Source of the DNA: Bacteroidales bacterium
Lineage (GTDB): Bacteria; Bacteroidota; Bacteroidia; Bacteroidales; Marinilabiliaceae
DNA: 64,000 nucleotides
Reading direction: 5' to 3'
Assembly (NCBI GenBank): GCA_024401395.1
Contig: JAKSLD010000001.1
Span: 1 to 64,000 of the forward strand
The notes beneath the pieces are model-generated. The model had not been told where the DNA came from and made no database searches. It was given only the letters and a program-made list of their open reading frames with translations. This document shows, piece by piece, positions 18,190-26,681 of this stretch; positions within the stretch are counted from its first letter, which is position 1; every line of letters begins with the position of its first letter. The position numbers were made by a program, and so were the translations under genes.

Positions 18190-20472
18190 CTATTTAATCG
18201 ATTGATATACGTCCAATACTTGTTGAGCTATGGCATCCCAATCGTACTTTGACATATCGTATTTTACTTTTTTATATTCGGCATCAACGACACTTTGAAG
18301 TTTCATTGAAAGTGCGGCAACGTCTCCGCATGGGAAATAACAATCAGATGGCAATCCTACTTCCATATTAGCAGGTATATCGCTCACAACAACTCTAGCC
18401 CCATAACTCATAGCCTCCAACAGTGCAATAGGCAATCCTTCATGTGAAGAAGGCAAACAATAAGCTTTACAATTTGACAATAAGGAGTGCAGCTTTCTTC
18501 CTTTTATAAAACCTGTAAGTACCACCCCATTTTTCAATGCATTTTGTTTTAGAGATTTTGAATAAGAATCCTCAAAATCTGCATCTCCAGCTAAAACCAA
18601 CTTGCAACCTTTGTTGTCTATCATAGAAAAGGCCTCTACCAAATGATGAAGATTTTTTTCAGGTACGAATCTACACATTCCCAAGACATACTTCCCCTTT
18701 TCTATACCAAGAGCTCTAAAATATTCATCAAATTCGCTATTTTTAGCTTGTGGAACTCCATTATATATCAAATGAACATGATTAACTCTGCCATATTTAT
18801 GTTCAATCAAGTTTTTTATAACGTTTGAAATAACTATCACCTCATCAGCGAACACACATGCCATTCGTTCACCTAATTTTAGTATAGATTTAGCAACAGT
18901 TCCCCACTTATCTCTATTATAATCTGGTCCATGATGGGTAAAAACTACTTTCATTCCCAGCAGTTTGGCTAAAGGACAAAGCAATCCTGGACCTATAGCA
19001 TGGATATGGACAACATTTACACACTCCTTCTTTGCTCGCCAAATAGCTCGCCAGGTATGGATGATTGCTTCGAATGATTTTTTTTGTGGGGACTTAACAT
19101 CCAATAACTGTACTCCATGCCATTCTTGTAAGGCATCTTTTACATATGTACTTCTTCTAACAACTGTAACATCAACCCCTTTATCAACTATCCTGGGGAA
19201 CAACTCCTCACAATGTGTCTCCACACCTCCCATGATATCTGGTATTCCTCGTGTACCTATGACAAACACACGTTTGCCAATCTTTTTTTTCATATCTTTA
19301 TATAAATCATGTGACGCCATTCCCAATATCATCATCATAAAAACCCCTCTATTTTGCGTTAAAGTGGAATCTGCAGTAGACTCAATTATAAAGAATATGG
19401 TTATTAGCACTACTATTAAGAATGTATCAACATTTTGAGATACACAATAGCTGGTATAAGCATCTTTAATTCTTTTTCTCCAGAATAATAAAAAAAGCAA
19501 TATGCCAACTAATCCATACTGAGCCAAAGATGCAAAAAATGCGTCAGCGATATATTCATATCCATCTGCTCGAAGTCCATCTATTCCATCCAACCCATAT
19601 TCAGAGTATAACGATGAATAATACTCTCCAGAAACACTAGTTGCATAAGTACCGAACCCCGAACCGAATAAAGGATAATCATACAGTACTTGAACCATTC
19701 CTTTGTACAATGAGGGTCTAGCCAATTGCCAGGGATCTACTACATCTTCTATAAAATAGTAACTAAACTTATTCCAAGACAATAACATTATTACTACTAC
19801 AGAAACCAATGCACCTCCCAACAATAATTTTGGAGTCAATTTTGTTCGACGTATATAGCGAATGGACAAAGCGATTATCGAAAAACCTGCAAAAAAGCCA
19901 ATAGCCTTAGCTCTTAATGACGCTAAGCCCAAAAACAATATTAGTAAAGAAACAAACCAATCAACAGGTCTTTTTGAAGACAAATACAAGTAAAAAAAAG
20001 CGGTACAGGTCGCTATTGTGGCATATCTAGAAGGTTGAAAGTACTCATCGAAGTAGCGAGGATTTGTCATCATATATGTTAAAGCGACAGGTATCAAACA
20101 AATAGTGACACCTATACACAATCGTTGCAACCATTGTTTTTGGTTTTGAGTCAACGTTAATGGTGTGCCCAAAACAAAATAAAATGCGAGGAACGGTTTT
20201 AATAGTACTATTGAGTCTTTTATTATCGCCACACATGAAGTTATAGACATACAAAGACTATATGTAACGTAGAACGTGAAAATACATGCTAAAATGAATA
20301 GTTCAGATGATAGTTTCCATCCTTGACGAGCGAAATATCGAATTCCTAACACTAACACTAATAGCTCATCCACATAAGAGAACCCAAGTATATTGTCGAA
20401 CAAATCATAAGTAACGACCCCAGACAACAATAATACTATACTGAATATGAAATCAAATGAGTATTTTTTCAC
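18190..20472 (-). CDS. O-antigen polymerase/ligase-type membrane domain fused to GT4 glycosyltransferase
   Basis: One uninterrupted frame of 760 residues with two halves that are normally separate proteins. Residues 1-390 are a multi-pass membrane domain of the Wzy/WaaL type: many hydrophobic segments and a long periplasmic loop containing DYPLFGSGFGTYATSVSG, the usual polymerase/ligase loop motif. Residues 394-760 are a complete GT4 (GT-B) glycosyltransferase beginning GKRVFVIGTRGIPDIMGGVETH, with HIHAIGPGLLCPL, IYNGVPQAK, GMCRFVPEKNLHHLVEAF and the donor-site SSHEGLPIALLEAM. At the junction an internal ATG (19293) is followed at once by an A8 tract on the coding strand. The ATG could be a second start, and the tract could be a slippage site. 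The fusion would tether a sugar transfer step to the polymerase. Confidence 0.85.
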   Translation of the reverse strand: MKKYSFDFIFSIVLLLSGVVTYDLFDNILGFSYVDELLVLVLGIRYFARQGWKLSSELFILACIFTFYVTYSLCMSITSCVAIIKDSIVLLKPFLAFYFVLGTPLTLTQNQKQWLQRLCIGVTICLIPVALTYMMTNPRYFDEYFQPSRYATIATCTAFFYLYLSSKRPVDWFVSLLILFLGLASLRAKAIGFFAGFSIIALSIRYIRRTKLTPKLLLGGALVSVVVIMLLSWNKFSYYFIEDVVDPWQLARPSLYKGMVQVLYDYPLFGSGFGTYATSVSGEYYSSLYSEYGLDGIDGLRADGYEYIADAFFASLAQYGLVGILLFLLFWRKRIKDAYTSYCVSQNVDTFLIVVLITIFFIIESTADSTLTQNRGVFMMMILGMASHDLYKDMKKKIGKRVFVIGTRGIPDIMGGVETHCEELFPRIVDKGVDVTVVRRSTYVKDALQEWHGVQLLDVKSPQKKSFEAIIHTWRAIWRAKKECVNVVHIHAIGPGLLCPLAKLLGMKVVFTHHGPDYNRDKWGTVAKSILKLGERMACVFADEVIVISNVIKNLIEHKYGRVNHVHLIYNGVPQAKNSEFDEYFRALGIEKGKYVLGMCRFVPEKNLHHLVEAFSMIDNKGCKLVLAGDADFEDSYSKSLKQNALKNGVVLTGFIKGRKLHSLLSNCKAYCLPSSHEGLPIALLEAMSYGARVVVSDIPANMEVGLPSDCYFPCGDVAALSMKLQSVVDAEYKKVKYDMSKYDWDAIAQQVLDVYQSIK

Positions 20473-20543
20473 CTACTATGCAATCAACAATACTCTGAAC
20501 TGCATTACATTTCGTCCGAAACATAGCAGACACAACAACTATG

Positions 20544-21755
20544 TTATTCTATTTTTATATCTCTATCTGTTTCTGCAATCGTGGCCTCATATCCTTGTTC
20601 TGCAACATCTGCATTCACTATATCTTCACCTCTTTTCCCTTCCAATGCCTTCTTAGAATCATTTGAAAGACCATTATTAATTATCGCATTAACATCACAT
20701 GTCGAACACTTGTCCAAATCTGCCTGGCTAACTATACCATCTCTGTAATCACAACAAATAGGATTCTCATACATGGAATATCTCTTACCAAATATAGAGG
20801 CTAATTTATGCTTGAATACCCACCACATAGGTGTTTTTATATACTTATGCATAGCAGGAGATACCGACCCAATCATCCAACAATCTCTATTACAGCATCG
20901 AACCTTCCTTCTTACCGATTCTGCTGCTGATGAGTTCCATAGTTCATCCCATGTCTGGATGTTCAGGTTTCCCATAACCTCTTTATCCTTCGTTCCATTA
21001 CAAGGCATGACATCACCATAAGGATCAATAAAGAATGTATCAAAACTCATATCGCATGGCAACAATCGCTTCTGACCATATATATAATTAATCAACCCAT
21101 GGTTAAAATACGCCCTAAACCACTTCTTGGGTGAATTGCTTTTCAACAACTCATTAATTAAGTTTTCAAAATTCTTGGCGACCATAGGCCGATCCTTTAT
21201 AATGTTCTTTGCCTCAACGAAATAGAATGAGTTGTGTAAAGATGCGGTAGCGAACTCCATTCCCATCTCGTTGCTAATCTTATACAATGGCACCAAGTCC
21301 GGAGCATTTTTATCTTGAACAGTCATCCCAAAGCCAACATCTTTCATGCCCATCTCACGCAACTTCTTCAATGTCGAATAGCCTCGCTGATAACCATCAT
21401 TAAGGCCTCTAATTTCATTATTAGTCTGCTCTAGACCCTCTATTGAGATACGAATGCCAATCTGAGGAAACTCTTTACAGAGATCAATAATACGATCTGT
21501 AAAGAAACCATTTGTAGAAATCACAATACGATCACTTTTCTTATATAGCTCTCGCACTACGTCCTTCAAATCGGTTCTAATAAAGGGCTCACCTCCTGTG
21601 ATATTAGTGAAATACATCCTTGGCAACTTTTTGATTGTCTCAATAGAGATTTCCTCTTCTGCCTTAGAAGGAGCCTTATATCTATTACACATCGAACAAC
21701 GTGCATTGCAACGATATGTTACAATTACTGTTCCATTAAGTTTTGTTTCTGCCAT
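20544..21755 (-). CDS. Radical SAM/SPASM domain protein
   Basis: A 403-residue radical SAM enzyme. The SAM-binding 4Fe-4S site is the CxxxCxxC in TYRCNARCSMCNRYK near residue 15, followed by ITGGEPFIR (the GGE SAM motif). The C-terminal half has the SPASM-type auxiliary cluster cysteines: PCDMSFDTFFIDPYGDVMPC, then CCNRDCW, CCDYRDG and DKCSTCD. SPASM proteins modify peptides or act on sugars; one inside a polysaccharide operon, between glycosyltransferases, more likely acts on a sugar or lipid-linked intermediate, but the substrate is unknown. It lies 6 bases after the GT4 gene and about 70 bases before the polymerase fusion. Confidence 0.9.
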   Translation of the reverse strand: MAETKLNGTVIVTYRCNARCSMCNRYKAPSKAEEEISIETIKKLPRMYFTNITGGEPFIRTDLKDVVRELYKKSDRIVISTNGFFTDRIIDLCKEFPQIGIRISIEGLEQTNNEIRGLNDGYQRGYSTLKKLREMGMKDVGFGMTVQDKNAPDLVPLYKISNEMGMEFATASLHNSFYFVEAKNIIKDRPMVAKNFENLINELLKSNSPKKWFRAYFNHGLINYIYGQKRLLPCDMSFDTFFIDPYGDVMPCNGTKDKEVMGNLNIQTWDELWNSSAAESVRRKVRCCNRDCWMIGSVSPAMHKYIKTPMWWVFKHKLASIFGKRYSMYENPICCDYRDGIVSQADLDKCSTCDVNAIINNGLSNDSKKALEGKRGEDIVNADVAEQGYEATIAETDRDIKIE

Positions 21756-21761
21756 ATTGAT

Positions 21762-22919
21762 CTACTTGCCGTTATAAATATCAATCAATTTTTCATAATA
21801 CGTCTTACTAGAATACTTGTCTACAGCATTTTTCGCTATAGCATCATAATCAAATGTGGCATTCCACATATTCTGAATCTTTTCCTTCAAATCTTCAACA
21901 TCACCACTCGTAAACGTCATACCATTTACATTCTCCTCTATCAATTCTGGAATACCTCCTATCCTCGAACCTAAAACTGGAGTGCCAAGACTTTGAGATT
22001 CTATAATAGTCAATGGGTTGTTTTCACTCCACTCTGCAGGTAATACCATAAATCTTGCACCTTCTATAATAGGCCTAAACTCATCCCAGTTCTTCTGCCC
22101 TAAAAATTCTATATTATCTCTATATGTTTCCTTCAGTTCATCCAACAATTCTCCATCTCCTATAACGACCAAATTATATGGCAATTGCGAAGCTACTTTA
22201 CATAATGTTCTGACCCCCTTTACCGCATTAACTCGTCCTAGGTACACATAGTAATCACCCTTCGAAAAAGATGGATTCTTCACCTTTTCAACATCAATGA
22301 AATTACACAATACCTTGAACTTCTCTGACGAATATCCCCCTGCCACAACTGTGTCTTTCATAAACTGTGATGGAGGCAAAAACATATCTGTACACTTTTC
22401 TAGTCTATCTCTATTCCATTTTACGATCTCTAGCCATCCGATAATCGCTCCAGGAACACTGCCTGGCATACACCGATGCTTTATGACTGCCGTTTTATCA
22501 GAAAAACACTCTGTACACCATAGCCCATTTCTCATACACGTATAGCAGGGACATACTAGTTTCGTATCATGCAAAGTCCAAACAACCCTTATACCCCTCT
22601 CATGAGCTATCTCCGCAACAACTGGAGATAATTGTGTATGAATATTGTTTAAATGTATGACATCCGGAGCAAAATCATCTAACAACTTTGAAAACTTCCT
22701 TATTACTTCACAATCGCCAAACGGTCTAGTAAGAGCAGCTAACTTTGACATATTTTTAGGCCAATACTTTCTCCATTCCGAAGGTTGATTCTCCGGATAG
22801 TCCATCGCAAATATAGCCACCTCATGCCCATTAGACTTAAGTAAGTGTTCCAAGTTCATTGTGAAGATGCAATCTCCACCACGTCTGTAATAGAACTTAT
22901 TTACTAGAACAATCTTCAT
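21762..22919 (-). CDS. Glycosyltransferase family 4 with cysteine-rich insert
   Basis: A GT-B glycosyltransferase, 385 residues. The N-terminal acceptor domain starts KIVLVNKFYYRRGGDCIFTM. The C-terminal donor domain has YLGRVNAVKGVRTL, VIGDGELLDEL, SENNPLTIIESQSLGTPVLGSRIGGIPEL and a closing helix. A cysteine-rich segment, CPCYTCMRNGLWCTECF, sits near residues 124-140 after LHDTKLV; it is known in one GT4 subgroup and may bind zinc. The start overlaps the licD stop by four bases (ATGA), indicating translational coupling. Donor and acceptor are unknown. Confidence 0.9.
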   Translation of the reverse strand: MKIVLVNKFYYRRGGDCIFTMNLEHLLKSNGHEVAIFAMDYPENQPSEWRKYWPKNMSKLAALTRPFGDCEVIRKFSKLLDDFAPDVIHLNNIHTQLSPVVAEIAHERGIRVVWTLHDTKLVCPCYTCMRNGLWCTECFSDKTAVIKHRCMPGSVPGAIIGWLEIVKWNRDRLEKCTDMFLPPSQFMKDTVVAGGYSSEKFKVLCNFIDVEKVKNPSFSKGDYYVYLGRVNAVKGVRTLCKVASQLPYNLVVIGDGELLDELKETYRDNIEFLGQKNWDEFRPIIEGARFMVLPAEWSENNPLTIIESQSLGTPVLGSRIGGIPELIEENVNGMTFTSGDVEDLKEKIQNMWNATFDYDAIAKNAVDKYSSKTYYEKLIDIYNGK

Positions 22920-23731
22920 TCTTCAAATCCATCTTTCCAATAAATACCTTGAATAGAATGAGGTGATTGGCGTTTATCTTCTGGTGGCAATTGCATATAG
23001 TCGCCATACACTTGTCTTAAATATAAATCATACCCAGCCATTATAAAATACTGTCTATCCTCAAAAGGGACTAATAGATAATCACAAAACAAACGTCTTT
23101 CAACCATTTCTTTCTCACCATACCCCCAAACCAATGTAGATACATATACACTATCCTTTTTGCCAGAAGCCCTTGCAACATCATCTAGTTTAATAGAAAG
23201 CCTTCGAAGTGAAACAGGAGCAAGAGCTATAGAAAAAAACAATATACCGATTTTCTTTATTAATGAATTTTTAGGTGTCGGCTTTAATAGCTTAACTCGA
23301 GTTATTCTACGTATCTTGCCTATGTTACGAAGTAATCTGAGGCTCTCGTCTTTCCCATCTAACAAATTGTCAACTGGGAACACATCTATATTAATCCCTA
23401 ATGAATCTTTCATATTGGATTTTTCCACAATGATGGTACGGGTATCTTCAATTTTTGCGAATGGCAAACTATATAAATTATCCTTCAACGAATGAACCAA
23501 ATAGACACCTCGCTCATCTTCAAATGTAGAAACTAATTTATCATAATCTTCCCTTAGCATAAAAATATCGATATCGTCATCCCATGGTATAAATCCTTTA
23601 TGTCTAATGGCTCCTATAGCACTACCTCCACACAATGAATATTTGATATTATTTTTCACGCAGAAATCATGAACGAAGCTCAAAATATCCATCTGAACGC
23701 ATTTCATTTGTTCAATGTCAATCTTCTTCAT
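22916..23731 (-). CDS. LicD family phosphotransferase
   Basis: A 271-residue LicD-type (Fukutin-related) nucleotidyltransferase-fold enzyme. These move phosphocholine, ribitol phosphate or a similar CDP-activated group onto glycans. The signature YSLCGGSAIGAIRHKGFIPWDDDIDIFM near residues 32-59 contains the GGS and the DDD(I)D metal-binding acids; LGINIDVFPVDNLL and the C-terminal DYMQLPPEDKR follow the family pattern. Just upstream lie an SDR and an IspD/TarI-like cytidylyltransferase, which would supply a CDP-linked donor. The nature of the group is inference. Confidence 0.92.
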   Translation of the reverse strand: MKKIDIEQMKCVQMDILSFVHDFCVKNNIKYSLCGGSAIGAIRHKGFIPWDDDIDIFMLREDYDKLVSTFEDERGVYLVHSLKDNLYSLPFAKIEDTRTIIVEKSNMKDSLGINIDVFPVDNLLDGKDESLRLLRNIGKIRRITRVKLLKPTPKNSLIKKIGILFFSIALAPVSLRRLSIKLDDVARASGKKDSVYVSTLVWGYGEKEMVERRLFCDYLLVPFEDRQYFIMAGYDLYLRQVYGDYMQLPPEDKRQSPHSIQGIYWKDGFEE

Positions 23732-23742
23732 CTGCTATTTCG

Positions 23743-24786
23743 TTATTTCATTATCGCTAAAGTTCTTTCTATTGCACATTCCATAGAATACATTGGCTTC
23801 CAACCTATCTTCTCAATATTTGAAGAATCCATAACAGCTCTCTGAACAAGGGAAAAACCTTTTTTTTCATCATCTGCAGGCAAATCAAAAGCCACTTGTG
23901 TTTTTGCCTTTTGGGCAACTATTTTTGCAAATTCTCTCAACCTAACATCACATTGTTTACCAGTTACATTGTACGGAACGCAAACAATTCCTTTTTGTAA
24001 TACGAACAACATTGCTGATATTACATCTGCTGTATATGTATATGAAAACAATTGTTCTCCATTACTTTTTAAGACTATGTCTTGACCAAATTTTGCATTT
24101 CTCAAAAATTGTGCAGATGCTTTTGAGTCTGATTCTATCATTGTTGGTCCAAACGATCTAGAAAGTCGAACAATATATGATTCTACTCCATACTGTGAAT
24201 AATATGACTGAACAAGAACTTCAGCAGCTCTTTTGGATTCTGGATAACATTGCCTAGGATTTGTCAAGGGTATGTCACCAGTATACTCCTCATTGAAAGC
24301 CACAGTATCCCCTCTATTCTCCCCATAGATTTCAACTGTTGAAAGCAATAAAACTTTAGCATGACATAATCTCGCCAATTCTAAAACATTATATGTTCCA
24401 ACTACATTAGTCATCATCGTTCCAACTAAATCGGCTTGATATGCTTTGGGATGTGCATTACTAGCTCCACTCACAATATAATCAACGGTTATCAATGGGA
24501 GCTCTTTTCGAATATCTTGCTCAATAAATGAAAACAAGTCATTATTCATGTATAATCCTAAACGAGATTCAGCGCGTTGCTTACTTCTACCAAGTGCATA
24601 AACTCTAATATTATATCCCATTGAGTTTAATAACATTAGTACATCAATTAAAAATGTACCTATCATTCCAGTAGCACCTGTTACTAGGAATATCTTGTCT
24701 CTAAAGGTTTCTTTGTCAATTTGACAAATTGCATTATGAAGATCTTCCTTATATTGTAAATTATCCCTATCGAATTCTATCATCAC
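23743..24786 (-). CDS. NAD-dependent epimerase/dehydratase (extended SDR) of the LicD cassette
   Basis: An extended SDR, 347 residues. The Rossmann motif is FLVTGATGMIGTFL near residue 33; the catalytic region has LLLSTVEIYGEN and QCYPESKRAAEVL with the Tyr/Lys pair near 165-169. GDIPLTNPRQ, RLSRSFGPTM and YTYTADVISAML fill the substrate side. It has an N-terminal extension of about 30 residues before the nucleotide-binding strand. It lies between a cytidylyltransferase gene (3-base gap) and licD (11-base gap), so it probably makes or modifies the CDP-activated group used by LicD. It is not one of the rfbB/gmd types. The exact reaction is unknown. Confidence 0.85.
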   Translation of the reverse strand: MMIEFDRDNLQYKEDLHNAICQIDKETFRDKIFLVTGATGMIGTFLIDVLMLLNSMGYNIRVYALGRSKQRAESRLGLYMNNDLFSFIEQDIRKELPLITVDYIVSGASNAHPKAYQADLVGTMMTNVVGTYNVLELARLCHAKVLLLSTVEIYGENRGDTVAFNEEYTGDIPLTNPRQCYPESKRAAEVLVQSYYSQYGVESYIVRLSRSFGPTMIESDSKASAQFLRNAKFGQDIVLKSNGEQLFSYTYTADVISAMLFVLQKGIVCVPYNVTGKQCDVRLREFAKIVAQKAKTQVAFDLPADDEKKGFSLVQRAVMDSSNIEKIGWKPMYSMECAIERTLAIMK

Positions 24787-24789
24787 ACT

Positions 24790-25506
24790 CTACTTTAACC
24801 ATGAATCTTTTGACGTGTGCATCAGAGCCTTGAGTATTTCCAAATCTTCCGCAGTGGTTATTTTTATATTTTTCTCTGATCCGGGAACAATATGCATTTC
24901 TCTCCCCCCAAGCTCGCACATTAAAGTACATGAGGAAACTGAATTCAAAATACCTTTTTCAATAGCTTCTTCATGTGCTCTCAATAAATTCTTCAGTCTA
25001 AATGTTTGTGGAGTCTGAGTTCTAATCAATTTATCTCGAGGAATACTTGTTGTACTAGAAAAGCCGTCTTCACTCTCAAGAATTGCTTCTCGGCATTGTA
25101 TTCCTGTTATAGCATACCCATAAGACTTACAAACCGCTATGTTCGACGAAATTGTCTCTTGGGACAACAAAGGTCGCACAGCATCATGAACCATTACTAA
25201 GTCTTCCATATCAACCCCATTATCTCTCAAGCCATATACACCATTCCTTATGGATTCTTGTCCACAAGACCCTCCAGGAAATATCCACTTTAACTTTGTA
25301 ATATTGAATTGATTAGCATATGACTGTAATACAGTTTCCCATCCTTTCAAACAAACAACTGCTATACTATCAACATCAGGATGCTGTTGGAAACAGTTTA
25401 ATGTGTGAATAATAATAGGACAATTGTCTACATGCATAAACTGTTTGGGGATATCTTGTCCCATTCGATTCCCAGAACCCCCAGCTATAATTAAAGCTAT
25501 ATTCAT
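24790..25506 (-). CDS. IspD/TarI-like cytidylyltransferase
   Basis: A 238-residue CTP-dependent cytidylyltransferase. The N-terminal nucleotide-binding loop LIIAGGSGNRMGQDIPKQF, the central MVHDAVRPLLS and the C-terminal SEKNIKITTAEDLEIL are shared by IspD (isoprenoid pathway) and TarI (CDP-ribitol). The stretch before the last motif, NSVSSCTLMCELGG, departs from the TDDAS pattern of housekeeping IspD. Together with the adjacent SDR and LicD genes this favours making a CDP-alditol or similar donor for the polysaccharide. A role in isoprenoid synthesis is not excluded without knowing whether another ispD exists elsewhere. Confidence 0.85.
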   Translation of the reverse strand: MNIALIIAGGSGNRMGQDIPKQFMHVDNCPIIIHTLNCFQQHPDVDSIAVVCLKGWETVLQSYANQFNITKLKWIFPGGSCGQESIRNGVYGLRDNGVDMEDLVMVHDAVRPLLSQETISSNIAVCKSYGYAITGIQCREAILESEDGFSSTTSIPRDKLIRTQTPQTFRLKNLLRAHEEAIEKGILNSVSSCTLMCELGGREMHIVPGSEKNIKITTAEDLEILKALMHTSKDSWLK

Positions 25507-25958
25507 ATTGGTATATAAAAAAATATTATCTACACTAAAGGCATGGCATATTACCTCAAATAATACTCAAGATATTTATCGACTGTGTTGTTGATGTTAC
25601 ACTCATTCACAACCATTTCTCTAGCATTAACAACTTTAGTTAAAGCGCTGTTATGCCAATCATATAAATAACCAATAGACATTTACAAGATCATTAGCAT
25701 CCACTTTAAATTAGTAATAATAATTGATCAGCATACCATTATTTTAAGCGAACAACAACGACTCTATCATCATCAATATGTTTTCGTTTTGCTAATTAAA
25801 ATGGCTTCAAGAATAAATGCAACATGCTTTTACACAAAATACATTATCATTCCATTTGGGCAATCTCATCAATTTACAAATACGCCTATAATTATTACTA
25901 TATGAACACATAACTTGTTTTAAGAGATTAAGTAGCAAATTTCAAAACATTAGTAACA
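25507..25958. other. 452-base gap without an intact gene
   Basis: AT-rich, with no intact frame on either strand. The part nearest the cytidylyltransferase holds the tail of a lost glycosyltransferase (separate entry). The rest (about 25741-25958) shows only short broken minus-strand frames, such as LMRLPKWNDNVFC, that I cannot assign. No terminator or good promoter was seen. Confidence 0.6.
25551..25740 (-). pseudogene. C-terminal remnant of a GT4 glycosyltransferase
   Basis: On the minus strand, 25682-25551 encodes a 43-codon end that reads like the last helix of a GT4 enzyme: NAREMVVNECNINNTVDKY followed by LEYYLR and a stop. In the neighbouring frame just upstream (about 25740-25673) are NGMLI and VDANDLVN, which match the donor-domain segment that normally stands 25-40 residues before that helix. 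The two parts are joined by a frame change and stops, and the first three quarters of the gene are missing. This is read as a decayed gene, not a functional peptide. Confidence 0.65.
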
Positions 25959-26681
25959 TTACATGCTTCTCTTTACAAAAGAATAAATATCATGACAAAT
26001 ACAATTAATATTCTCAAACCACGCACATTGCACTTTTTTATCTTGTTTCAATATTCGATAACGCTCACTGGCTTTGTAAAAAATACCTTTAAAACTCTGA
26101 GATATTCCTCCTAACGAAAAACAGGAGACAATCACATCATAGTTGGCAATTTTCACATCCGCATTCGCCAATCTCATAAACAATTCTCTATCTGCTAGAA
26201 TTCTATAACTTTCATCAAAGCCGCCAAACTTTTCAAAAAGTTCCTTTTTCATTAATTTGGCTTGGTGGCAACCATTATATCCCTTTGAATACGACACTTT
26301 AGTCGTTCCATCTTCAAATACAATATATGCATTACCACTCACTATGTCGTATTTAGGATCAATTATGTCCAACAATTTATCTAACCCATCCTCGGTCAGT
26401 CTATCGTCAGATCCTAAGTACAGAATCCATTCTCCTTTTGCTCGTTTCCACCCTTTGTTGAAAGCATCATATATACCTCTATCCTTCTCTGAAATATACC
26501 TAAATCTAGAATCTCTACTACAAAAAGACTCTACAATGTCTACAGTTTTATCCCTAGACATTCCATCTACAACCAAGCATTCCCAATCTTGAAATGTTTG
26601 ATTTAGAACACTATTTAATGCAGATTCAATTACAGTTTCCGAATTATACGTCGCTATTACAATCGATACTGTGGGAAGCAT
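25959..26681 (-). CDS. Glycosyltransferase family 2
   Basis: A GT-A enzyme of 240 residues. The start PTVSIVIATYNSETVIESAL is the classic GT2 opening; VVDGMSRDKTVDIV follows, then EKDRGIYDAFNKGWKRAKG and the metal-binding ILYLGSDDRLTEDGL near residue 95. GGFDESYRILADRELFMRL closes the catalytic domain. This pattern matches the WcaA/colanic-acid-type GT2 branch. Its start overlaps the end of the upstream polymerase-like gene by 38 bases, unusually long; the overlap looks real because both ends are needed. Confidence 0.88.
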   Translation of the reverse strand: MLPTVSIVIATYNSETVIESALNSVLNQTFQDWECLVVDGMSRDKTVDIVESFCSRDSRFRYISEKDRGIYDAFNKGWKRAKGEWILYLGSDDRLTEDGLDKLLDIIDPKYDIVSGNAYIVFEDGTTKVSYSKGYNGCHQAKLMKKELFEKFGGFDESYRILADRELFMRLANADVKIANYDVIVSCFSLGGISQSFKGIFYKASERYRILKQDKKVQCAWFENINCICHDIYSFVKRSM

